From contig JAKLIE010000160.1 in NCBI GenBank assembly GCA_022709775.1, forward strand, positions 1 through 5,335: DNA of 5,335 nucleotides, in the 5' to 3' direction. Below, in pieces: positions 1 through 5,064 of this stretch (its first letter is position 1; each line of letters starts with the position of its first letter). This DNA is from Pseudomonadota bacterium (lineage in GTDB: Bacteria > Pseudomonadota > Gammaproteobacteria > Burkholderiales > Casimicrobiaceae). A program made the translations under genes and the position numbers. Below the pieces are notes generated by a model. That model had not been told where the DNA came from and searched no databases. It saw only the letters and a list, made by a program, of their open reading frames with translations.

Positions 1-956
1 GCAAGGTGGTCGAAGACCAGGTTGGCCGCGGGTCCATGGACGGCCTCAAGCGCAAGGCGTTGTCGACAATGCTGCCGAACCCGTCGCTGTTCGGAACTGC
101 GCTCGCCGCCGGACGCGCCTTCGGTGGTCTCCTGCCGCCATCGCTCAGGAAAAAGATCCCCCCGTCGCAACCGGCTTCCGCCTGGCCCGCCGCCCGCCAT
201 GCGCGGCGCTGGATCGTGCTCGACGGCTGCGTCCAGCCTTCCCTCGCACCGAACATCAATGCCGCGGCAGCGCGCGTGCTCGATCGCATCGGCATCTCCC
301 CGCTGCGCGTGGAGGGCGGCGGCTGCTGTGGCGCGCTGTCGCACCACCTGTCAGCCGACGACGAGGCGCGGGCGATCGTCAGGCGCAACATCGACGCGTG
401 GTGGCCGCTCGTGCACCGGGGCGTCGAGGCCATCGTCGTCACCGCGAGCGGGTGCGGCGTGATGGTCAAGGAGTACGGCGACCTGCTGGCGCGCGATCCC
501 GCCTATGCCGCCAGGGCCGCCCGCGTCGCGGCGCTCGCGCGCGACACGGTCGAGGTCGTTGCACCCGAGTGGAAGAAGATCGCGCCGCTGGTCGCGATGG
601 ACCAGGGGCCGAAGCGCGTCGCATTCCACCCGCCCTGCTCGCTGCAGCACGGCATGAAGATCCGCGGCGAGGTCGAGGAGATCCTTCGCGCGATCGGTCA
701 CGACCTCGTGCCGGTCGGGGACGCGCACCTGTGCTGCGGATCGGCCGGCACCTACTCGATCCTGCAACCCGAGATCGCGTCGCAGCTCAAGCGCAACAAG
801 CTCGCGGCGCTCGAGGCCGAACGACCGAACGTCATCGCGACGGCCAACATCGGCTGCATGACGCACCTCGCGTCCGGGACGTCGCGCCCGGTGCGCCACT
901 GGATCGAGCTCCTCGACGAGCGCATGTTCGGCGAGACGTCGACGGGCAGGCGATGA
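1..956 (+). CDS. glcF: Glycolate oxidase iron-sulfur subunit GlcF, 5'-truncated by window edge
   Basis: GlcF is the Fe-S electron-transfer subunit of the membrane-associated GlcDEF glycolate oxidase, which oxidises glycolate to glyoxylate. The frame is open from base 3 with no convincing start, so the gene begins upstream. About 317 residues are visible; the family is usually about 400, so the N-terminal ferredoxin-like region with its two 4Fe-4S clusters is probably outside the window. Two cysteine-rich CCG domains are intact. The first has Cys at 228, a CCG at 324-332 and SGCG with Cys at 453. The second has PPC at 636, CCG at 732-740 and Cys at 855. Phrases such as NIDAWWP, TASGCG, VKEYG, LCCGSAGTY, TANIGC, THLAS and VRHWIE match what I recall of E. 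coli GlcF closely, which favours GlcF over LutA/YkgE, heterodisulfide reductase or GlpC paralogues. The stop overlaps the next start (ATGA). Confidence 0.95.
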   Translation, partial: KVVEDQVGRGSMDGLKRKALSTMLPNPSLFGTALAAGRAFGGLLPPSLRKKIPPSQPASAWPAARHARRWIVLDGCVQPSLAPNINAAAARVLDRIGISPLRVEGGGCCGALSHHLSADDEARAIVRRNIDAWWPLVHRGVEAIVVTASGCGVMVKEYGDLLARDPAYAARAARVAALARDTVEVVAPEWKKIAPLVAMDQGPKRVAFHPPCSLQHGMKIRGEVEEILRAIGHDLVPVGDAHLCCGSAGTYSILQPEIASQLKRNKLAALEAERPNVIATANIGCMTHLASGTSRPVRHWIELLDERMFGETSTGRR

Positions 957-1393
957 CCGGCGACCGCGCGCAGCGTTCGGCCTATCGCCGGTTCCTCGCG
1001 ATCCCGACGCGCTGGATGGACAACGACACGTACGGCCACGTCAACAACGTGACTTACTACTCGTACTTCGACACCGCGGTGAACGAGCACCTGATCCGCG
1101 ACGGCGGGCTCGACATCGTCAATGCGCCGGAGATCGGCCTCGTCGTCGAGACGAGCTGCCGCTTCCACGCGTCGCTGTCCTTCCCCGAGACGATCGAGGC
1201 CGGGATCGTCGTCACGAAGCTCGGCACGTCGAGCGTCGTCTACGGCATCGGGCTCTTCCGTCGGGGCGAGGACGCGCCGGCCGCGACCGGCCGCTTCGTG
1301 CACGTCTGGGTCGACCGCGGGTCCCGGACGCCGGTGCCGGTGCCCGGCCGGATTCGCGCCGCGCTCGCGCCGCTCGTCGTGGCTGCATCGTGA
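953..1393 (+). CDS. 4HBT-fold acyl-CoA thioesterase (YbgC/FcbC-like)
   Basis: Predicted 146-residue single hot-dog domain thioesterase that hydrolyses an acyl-CoA (or acyl-ACP) thioester in the cytoplasm; the substrate cannot be told from sequence. Near the N-terminus, RWMDNDTYGHVNN (residues 20-32) is the family's D-x-D-x-x-G-H-V-N-N active-site signature. D25 aligns with the catalytic Asp17 of Pseudomonas 4-hydroxybenzoyl-CoA thioesterase. The following helix (YYSYFDTAVNEHL) and the strands VVETSCRFHASLSFPETIEAGI and VVYGIGLFRRG fit the hot-dog fold, and the length is typical. I chose the ATG at 953 because it overlaps the glcF stop by four bases and sits the usual distance before the motif; the frame is open far upstream, but that part only shadows glcF. 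Its stop overlaps the next gene's GTG. Family assignment is firm; the physiological role is open. Confidence 0.92.
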   Translation: MTGDRAQRSAYRRFLAIPTRWMDNDTYGHVNNVTYYSYFDTAVNEHLIRDGGLDIVNAPEIGLVVETSCRFHASLSFPETIEAGIVVTKLGTSSVVYGIGLFRRGEDAPAATGRFVHVWVDRGSRTPVPVPGRIRAALAPLVVAAS

Positions 1394-1902
1394 CCGGCGG
1401 GGCCCGCCGCGCCGCGACCGCGGTCGAATGCGCGCCGATGACGGCGGCGACGCGCGGGGACGCGCGCGAGCTCCTGCAGGCGTTCCTCGGCGACGACGAG
1501 CACTACCGCGCGTCCGCAGCCGCCTACGGAGACGGTGGCGTCGACGCCATCGACCGCGCGCTCGGCCTCTTCGTCGCGCGGCCCGAGATCGGCTTCGTGT
1601 GGCTCGCGTACGCGCGGGAGGGCGCGAGCCGCATCGCCGTCGGCGCCTGCGTCGCGTGCCGCGCGATTTCCACCTCGCGGGGCGGCGTCGTCGCGAAGCT
1701 CGACGACGTGACGATCCGCGACGGGTGGCGGGGCCGCGGCGTCGGAGGCGCGATGCTCGACGCGCTGGCCGAACGCCTGCGCGGGGAAGGCGCCACCCGC
1801 ATCGACACCGCGTGCCACCGCGACAACGCGGGCGCATGGCGCTTCTACGAGCGCGCCGGGTTCCGCCCGCTCGACGAGGAGCGCATCGCGAAGCTGATCT
1901 GA
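1390..1902 (+). CDS. GNAT-family N-acetyltransferase
   Basis: Predicted 170-residue acetyl-CoA-dependent N-acetyltransferase; the acceptor (small-molecule amine, peptide or protein) is unknown. Motif A is visible as [17 protein letters not shown], with the acetyl-CoA pyrophosphate loop R114-x-x-G117-x-G119. Motif B is [14 protein letters not shown], with N146 and Y152; this Tyr is often the general acid in GNATs. An amphipathic helix ([15 protein letters not shown]) lies between them. I prefer the GTG at 1390: it gives a GTGA overlap with the thioesterase stop and keeps a first beta strand (TAVECAPM) before the first helix. The alternative ATG at 1438 would remove 16 residues, and neither start has a clear ribosome binding site. 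The gene lies in the same run as glcF and ispDF, with 32 bases to ispD. It resembles general GNATs and not RimI specifically. Confidence 0.9.
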   Translation: MTGGARRAATAVECAPMTAATRGDARELLQAFLGDDEHYRASAAAYGDGGVDAIDRALGLFVARPEIGFVWLAYAREGASRIAVGACVACRAISTSRGGVVAKLDDVTIRDGWRGRGVGGAMLDALAERLRGEGATRIDTACHRDNAGAWRFYERAGFRPLDEERIAKLI

Positions 1903-1924
1903 TCGTCGATGCGCGAAACGACCG

Positions 1925-1930
1925 AAGGAG
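1925..1930 (+). promoter_or_regulatory. Ribosome binding site for ispD
   Basis: AAGGAG lies four bases before the GTG at 1935 and is the clearest Shine-Dalgarno match in the first five genes. It decides the ispD start, because the frame stays open far upstream through the GNAT gene. It lies in the only real gap (32 bases) in the five-gene run, which suggests ispD is initiated independently and not by translational coupling. Confidence 0.7.
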
Positions 1931-1934
1931 CCGC

Positions 1935-2663
1935 GTGAGCCGCCTCTACGCCCTGATCCCCGCCGGCGGCGGCGGAACGCGCGCCGGGCTCGGCGTGCCG
2001 AAGCAGTACCATGCGATCCTGGGGAGGCCGATGCTCGTCCACACGATCGAGCGACTCGCCTCGGCGCTTTCCTTCTCGGGCATGTTCGTCGCGATCGCGC
2101 CGGGCGACGAGCACTACGCCGCCGCGATCGGCGCCCGACCCGGCGTCGAGCCGCTGCCCTGCGGGGGCGCGACGCGGGCGGCAACCGTCGCGAACGCGCT
2201 CGCGATGCTCTCCTCGCGCTGCGGCACCGACGACTGGATCCTGGTGCACGACGCGGCCCGGCCCTGCGTGCCCGTCGAGGCGCTCCAGCGGCTCGTCGAG
2301 ACGCTCGGGGGCGATCCCGTCGGGGGGCTCCTCGCCGTGCCCGTCGCCGACACGCTCAAGCACGGCGACGGAGACACCGTCGAACCGCGCGTCGCCAGGA
2401 CCGAGGATCGCCGCCAGCTGTGGCAGGCGCAGACCCCGCAGATGTTCCGCTACGGCGTGCTCGTGCGCGCCTGTGCGGAGCCGGGGACGGCGGAGGCGAC
2501 GGACGAGTCGTCCCTCGTCGAGCGGCTCGCCGCGCGCGGCGCGTGTGCGATGCCGCGCCTCGTCACGGGCAGCCGTGCGAACCTCAAGATCACCTGGCCC
2601 GAGGACCTCGCGCTCGCCGAGGCGATCCTCGCGGCGCAGGCGGAAGCGAAGGGAAGTCGATGA
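1935..2663 (+). CDS. ispD: 2-C-methyl-D-erythritol 4-phosphate cytidylyltransferase IspD
   Basis: IspD transfers CMP from CTP to 2-C-methyl-D-erythritol 4-phosphate, giving CDP-ME and pyrophosphate: the third step of the MEP isoprenoid pathway, in the cytoplasm. The 242-residue length fits the family (E. coli 236). The N-terminal CTP loop reads [11 protein letters not shown] followed by PKQY; R16 and K23 match catalytic E. coli R20 and K27. VHDAARPCV holds D106 and R109; [17 protein letters not shown] holds R159 (E. coli R157); [17 protein letters not shown] holds K218 (E. coli K213). One oddity is that the loop starts PAGGG where the usual form is PAAGxG. The GTG start at 1935 is set by the upstream AAGGAG and by the usual position of the loop. 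The TGA overlaps the ispF ATG by four bases, so the pair is probably translationally coupled. Fused IspDF enzymes exist, but here a stop separates the two. Confidence 0.97.
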   Translation: MSRLYALIPAGGGGTRAGLGVPKQYHAILGRPMLVHTIERLASALSFSGMFVAIAPGDEHYAAAIGARPGVEPLPCGGATRAATVANALAMLSSRCGTDDWILVHDAARPCVPVEALQRLVETLGGDPVGGLLAVPVADTLKHGDGDTVEPRVARTEDRRQLWQAQTPQMFRYGVLVRACAEPGTAEATDESSLVERLAARGACAMPRLVTGSRANLKITWPEDLALAEAILAAQAEAKGSR

Positions 2664-3160
2664 TCCGCGCCGGCAACGGCTTCGACGTCCATGCGCTCGT
2701 CGCGGGACGCCCGCTGGTCCTGGGAGGCGTCACGATTCCCCACGACCGCGGCCTCGATGGCCACTCGGACGCCGACGTGCTGATTCACGCGATCGGCGAC
2801 GCGATCCTGGGTGCGCTCGCGCTGGGCGACCTCGGCAGGCATTTCCCCGACACCGATCCCCGCTGGAAGGGCGCCGACAGCCGCGCACTGCTGCGCCACA
2901 TCGTCGGACTGATGAACGACCGCGGCTACCGGATCGGCAACGTCGATGCGACGGTGATCGCGCAGGCGCCGAAGCTCGCGCCGCACGTCGCGGCGATGCG
3001 CGCGAACCTCGCCGCCGACCTCCGGTGCGCGGTCGAGGACGTCAGCGTCAAGGCGACGACGACCGAGCGGCTCGGATTCACCGGCCGCGGCGAAGGCATC
3101 GCGACGATGGCGAGCGTGCTCGTCGTACGGTTGCCGGAGGCGAGCGCCCGCGACACCTAG
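2660..3160 (+). CDS. ispF: 2-C-methyl-D-erythritol 2,4-cyclodiphosphate synthase IspF
   Basis: IspF cyclises CDP-ME 2-phosphate to 2-C-methyl-D-erythritol 2,4-cyclodiphosphate with release of CMP, the fifth MEP-pathway step; the enzyme is a cytoplasmic homotrimer with a divalent metal (typically zinc) at each active site. Its 166 residues compare with 159 in E. coli. The metal ligands are all present: D9 and H11 in GFDVH and H43 in SDADVLIH. Other family blocks are [33 protein letters not shown] and [17 protein letters not shown], the last forming the cytidine-binding region. The ATG at 2660 is the only sensible start, with AAGGGAAG just upstream inside the ispD end. IspE, the enzyme between IspD and IspF in the pathway, is not in this window, as is common where ispD and ispF are adjacent. 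A few extra residues (LPEASARDT) form a non-conserved tail. Confidence 0.98.
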   Translation: MIRAGNGFDVHALVAGRPLVLGGVTIPHDRGLDGHSDADVLIHAIGDAILGALALGDLGRHFPDTDPRWKGADSRALLRHIVGLMNDRGYRIGNVDATVIAQAPKLAPHVAAMRANLAADLRCAVEDVSVKATTTERLGFTGRGEGIATMASVLVVRLPEASARDT

Positions 3161-3172
3161 CGCGCCGGCGCG
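3161..3172. repeat. 12-bp perfect palindrome abutting ispF stop
   Basis: CGCGCCGGCGCG follows the ispF TAG directly and equals its own reverse complement. With a four-base loop it would give only a 4-bp stem and no T-run follows, so it is not a convincing terminator. Such palindromes are frequent by chance in DNA this GC-rich. Confidence 0.4.
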
Positions 3173-3207
3173 TCGGGGTGGTGCCGGACCTGCGTCGGGT
3201 CGGGGGT

Positions 3208-3252
3208 CCGGGCGAGCAACGGCGCCCCTTGGGAAACGCTGGCTCCGCCCGG
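3208..3252. repeat. Imperfect inverted repeat between ispF and LRR gene
   Basis: CCGGGCG at 3208-3214 pairs with CGCCCGG at 3246-3252. Past a one-base bulge (C3245) the stem continues as AGC 3215-3217 with GCT 3242-3244, enclosing a 24-base loop. The loop can form smaller pairs (CCC 3226-3228 with GGG 3231-3233). There is no T-run. It could mark the end of the ispF transcript or a small structured RNA, or be a by-product of base composition. Confidence 0.3.
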
Positions 3253-3271
3253 TCCCGGGCACGGTGCGACG

Positions 3272-3287
3272 GCGCCGGTTCCGGCGC
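3272..3287. repeat. Strong GC hairpin upstream of the predicted promoter
   Basis: GCGCCGG at 3272-3278 and CCGGCGC at 3281-3287 are perfect inverted repeats separated by TT. It lies 36 bases upstream of the TATAAT box, so it could be a dyad operator or part of a terminator for the upstream operon. No T-tract follows on either strand. Confidence 0.35.
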
Positions 3288-3323
3288 GCCCCGCTGACGG
3301 ACGGAAGCGAATGTGACGGAACG

Positions 3324-3329
3324 TATAAT
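3324..3329 (+). promoter_or_regulatory. Candidate sigma-70 -10 box for the LRR gene
   Basis: A perfect TATAAT sits in a small AT-rich island (ACGTATAATAGATAT, 3321-3335) within otherwise very GC-rich DNA, in the only substantial gap between the operon and the LRR gene, and on the right strand. The -35 region is poor: at 16-18 base spacing one finds only ACGGAA- or GACGGA-like hexamers, and there is no TGn extension. TGACGGA occurs twice nearby (3295-3301 and 3314-3320), which might serve an activator. If used, transcription would start near 3336, giving a leader of about 190 bases. Confidence 0.5.
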
Positions 3330-3492
3330 AGATATCGCATCCGCCACTCCGGGCTCGGACGCGGGCGATTCCGCGCCCTCATCGGGCGGGGCGTGTGACC
3401 CGGCCGATACCGCCGTTCCGGAACAAGGCCGTCCGGCCGCCTCCCGAGGCGATCGTGGTCGATCGAATGCATTGTCGCGCCGCGGCGCCGTT

Positions 3493-3507
3493 CCCGCCTT
3501 CGGCGGG
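3493..3507 (+). repeat. REP-like hairpin just before the LRR gene start
   Basis: CCCGCC at 3493-3498 pairs with GGCGGG at 3502-3507 over a TTC loop. An outer TTCCC (from 3491) can alternatively pair with GGGAA at 3510-3514. The layout, a short CG-rich stem followed by a G/A-rich tail, resembles REP-type intergenic repeats of proteobacteria. One copy is present here, so repeat status cannot be shown. In the mRNA it would sit within a few bases of the ribosome binding site. Confidence 0.35.
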
Positions 3508-3510
3508 GTG

Positions 3511-3518
3511 GGAAGGGG
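3511..3518 (+). promoter_or_regulatory. Purine-rich ribosome binding site before the TTG start
   Basis: GGAAGGGG lies four to six bases before the TTG at 3523 and begins immediately after the GTG at 3508. It is the best Shine-Dalgarno-like stretch in the leader. It supports TTG 3523 over ATG 3571, whose nearest candidate (GAGGGG, 3552-3557) is 13 bases away. Confidence 0.45.
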
Positions 3519-3522
3519 AAGG

Positions 3523-5064
3523 TTGGACCGACGCGGGAATCGTGTTGTTGCGAGGGGCTTCCGCGCCGCGATGTGGCTCGTTGCACTGGCGGCCGCAGGA
3601 GCAGCGCCGAATGCGCTGGCGGTGCCTGCCGCGGAGCGCAGCGCGCTCATCGATCTCTACAACGCGACCTGCGGCACCGCCTGGGGCGCGAGTTGGCGCA
3701 ACGCCTCCGATACCGACTTCAAGGCCGCCGGCACCGAATGCACGTGGGACGGCGTGTCGTGCGACGGGACGTCTTCGACGGTGATCGGCATCGCCATGTC
3801 GGGTTTCGCATGCGGGGCTTTGCCTGCGTCGATCGGCGATTTCGAGAACCTGGAAACGCTGCAGTATCGAATGGTCGGAAGCGCCTTCAACTTCCTCACC
3901 GGGCCGCTGCCGGCCGAGATCGGCAAGCTGGCCAAGCTGAAGACGCTGGACCTCAGCAACAACATGCTGACCGGCACGATCCCACCGGCATGGTCCGGCC
4001 TCGCCAGTCTGGAGTACCTCGATCTCGGCGACCAGCATTCGCTCGAGCGCCTGTCGGGGAGCGTGCCGGCCTGGCTGGGCAGCCTCGCGAATCTCACTCA
4101 CCTTGGCCTGAGGAACAATGCGTTCGACGGGACCATCCCGCTTCAGCTCGGCGCACTGACCCAGCTTCAGGAATTGTCGCTCGACGGAAACGATCTTTCC
4201 GGCGCGATACCCGGGGAACTCGGCAACCTTGCCAATCTGCAATGGTTCATCGCGCACGGCAACCAGCTGACCGGGGCCATCCCTCCGGAACTCGGCAACC
4301 TCGCGAACCTGCAGGGGCTCTATCTGTTCTCGAACCGGCTGAGCGGAACGTTTCCGGTGGAACTGTGCGCGCTGGGGAATCTGCGCGAGCTGGATCTGTC
4401 CGGCAATCTGCTGACGGGAACACTGCCCGGCGCACTGGGCAATCTGACGAACCTGCGCCTGTTCGTCGTTGCCGAAAACGCGTTCAGCGGCGAGTTGCCG
4501 GCGTCGATGGCGACGTGGGCCAACCTCTACAACGGGGGCATCAACCTCGGCTACAACGCTCTTCACTCGTCCGATGCCGCTCTTTCCGCCTTCGTCGACA
4601 CCTGGCAATTCGGCGGCGATTGGCGCTCCACGCAGACGATCGCACCGACGGACCCGAAGGCAACGACGGAAGGCGCGGATTCGGTGACCCTGTCGTGGAC
4701 CCCGATTGCCTACCAGGACGACGGCGGCGGGTATCGCGTCCGCTACGGCAAGCAATCCGGAGGGCCCTACGTTGCGTTCGCGACGACGACGGCGGACAAG
4801 GCGGCCGGCACGCTCACCGTGACCGGTCTTGCGCCAGCGACCACGTACTACTTCGTCGTCGAGACCTGGACGGACCCGCACCCGGTTTCCGGCAGGTCGC
4901 CGCAACAGAACACGGTGGTGAGCGAGCCGAGCGCGGAAGTTGCCGCGATGACCCGATCGCCTCCGGCGATCCCGGCGCTCGGTCCCTGGCAGGTCGTCCT
5001 GCTTGCCGTCGCGCTGCTGCTGGCCGCGATGCAAACGCTCCGTCGACCGGAGGCCGGGCCCTGA
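3523..5064 (+). CDS. Exported plant-type LRR / fibronectin III protein with IPTL-CTERM-like sorting tail
   Basis: Predicted surface or cell-envelope protein of about 513 residues, function unknown, probably binding or adhesion. From the TTG at 3523 it begins with an Arg-rich n-region and the hydrophobic MWLVALAAAGAAPNALA, with likely cleavage after ALA. Next is an N-cap (ERSALIDLYNATCG, then CTWDGVSC) resembling plant LRRNT domains. About nine leucine-rich repeats follow, most exactly 24 residues, of the plant-specific LxxLxLxxNxLxGxIPxxLGxLxN type. Then comes a fibronectin III-like domain (SVTLSWTPI, GYRVRYG, GGPYVAF, LTVTGLAPATTYYFVV). The end is IPALGPW, a hydrophobic segment and LRRPEAGP, an IPTL-CTERM-type signal as processed by exosortase H-like enzymes. 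Start choice is uncertain: GTG 3508 and ATG 3571 are alternatives, and the open frame reaches GTG 3313. Codon choice looks less GC-rich than in ispDF. It is probably transcribed alone. Confidence 0.87.
   Translation: MDRRGNRVVARGFRAAMWLVALAAAGAAPNALAVPAAERSALIDLYNATCGTAWGASWRNASDTDFKAAGTECTWDGVSCDGTSSTVIGIAMSGFACGALPASIGDFENLETLQYRMVGSAFNFLTGPLPAEIGKLAKLKTLDLSNNMLTGTIPPAWSGLASLEYLDLGDQHSLERLSGSVPAWLGSLANLTHLGLRNNAFDGTIPLQLGALTQLQELSLDGNDLSGAIPGELGNLANLQWFIAHGNQLTGAIPPELGNLANLQGLYLFSNRLSGTFPVELCALGNLRELDLSGNLLTGTLPGALGNLTNLRLFVVAENAFSGELPASMATWANLYNGGINLGYNALHSSDAALSAFVDTWQFGGDWRSTQTIAPTDPKATTEGADSVTLSWTPIAYQDDGGGYRVRYGKQSGGPYVAFATTTADKAAGTLTVTGLAPATTYYFVVETWTDPHPVSGRSPQQNTVVSEPSAEVAAMTRSPPAIPALGPWQVVLLAVALLLAAMQTLRRPEAGP
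3850..4524 (+). repeat. Tandem leucine-rich repeat array (about nine units) inside the coding region
   Basis: Repeat units start at 3850, 3937, 4009, 4093, 4165, 4237, 4309, 4381 and 4453, with a degenerate cap from 4525. Seven units are exactly 72 bases; those at 3850 (87 bases) and 4009 (84 bases) carry insertions of five and four residues. The units ending at 4236 and 4308 share an almost identical DNA segment coding for ELGNLANLQ (extending into the next unit), which suggests a fairly recent internal duplication. The xGxIPxxLGxLxN half of each unit is the plant-specific LRR class. Confidence 0.9.
4639..4953 (+). other. Fibronectin type III-like domain in the LRR protein
   Basis: About 105 residues between the LRR cap and the C-terminal anchor. 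Conserved fibronectin III landmarks are the Trp of SVTLSWTPI, the Tyr of GYRVRYG, the LTVTGL strand and the AxTTYYFVV segment. The GGGYRVRYGKQSGGPY and TADKAAGTLTVTGL phrases recall bacterial LRR proteins of the same layout, from memory of the family and not from a search. It probably acts as a spacer or binding module outside the membrane. Confidence 0.75.
4969..5061 (+). other. C-terminal IPTL-CTERM-like protein sorting signal
   Basis: The last 31 residues follow the tripartite sorting pattern: motif IPALGPW at 4969-4989, a hydrophobic segment (QVVLLAVALLLAAM) and a basic end (LRR). The known consensus is close to IPTLSEWG. Here Thr is Ala, Ser is Gly, Glu is Pro and the Gly after Trp is Gln, so the match rests on Ile-Pro, Leu and Trp plus the overall layout. 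IPTL-CTERM proteins are associated with exosortase H; no exosortase is in this window. Confidence 0.75.

Larger units (their letters stand above)
3161..3522. other. Intergenic region and leader between ispF and LRR gene
   Basis: No convincing gene is found here. In one frame the sequence is open from a GTG at 3313 into the LRR gene. Its 70-residue translation is Ala/Gly/Ser/Arg-rich with no recognisable domain, would place a hydrophilic stretch before the signal peptide, and its GTG lies upstream of the -10 box. The region is best read as terminator/promoter/leader. It carries the palindromes described separately and, at 3493-3507, CCCGCC-TTC-GGCGGG, a hairpin directly upstream of the purine-rich ribosome binding site. 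Confidence 0.55.

Noticed and set aside
398..952. Upstream in-frame extension of the thioesterase
   Set aside because: It overlaps the conserved glcF CCG domains in another frame and is Arg-rich; the ATG at 953 gives a normal-length hot-dog protein.
752..1837. 361-codon - strand open frame across glcF, thioesterase and GNAT
   Set aside because: Arg-rich low-complexity translation; it spans three well-supported + strand genes and is a GC-rich shadow.
1122..1934. Upstream in-frame extension of ispD
   Set aside because: It overlaps the thioesterase and GNAT genes with an Arg-rich translation; the ribosome binding site and GTG at 1935 give the normal IspD length.
1240..2184. 314-codon - strand open frame across the GNAT gene and ispD
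   Set aside because: Shadow of firmly identified genes, no recognisable motif.
2420..2659. Upstream in-frame extension of ispF, or an IspDF fusion
   Set aside because: The extension lies in a different frame from ispD and IspD ends with its own stop at 2663, so the two proteins are separate.
3850..4524. Regular 72-base periodicity considered as a CRISPR or non-coding tandem repeat
   Set aside because: The period corresponds to 24-residue LRR units with conserved protein pattern and diverged DNA; there are no identical short repeats with unique spacers.
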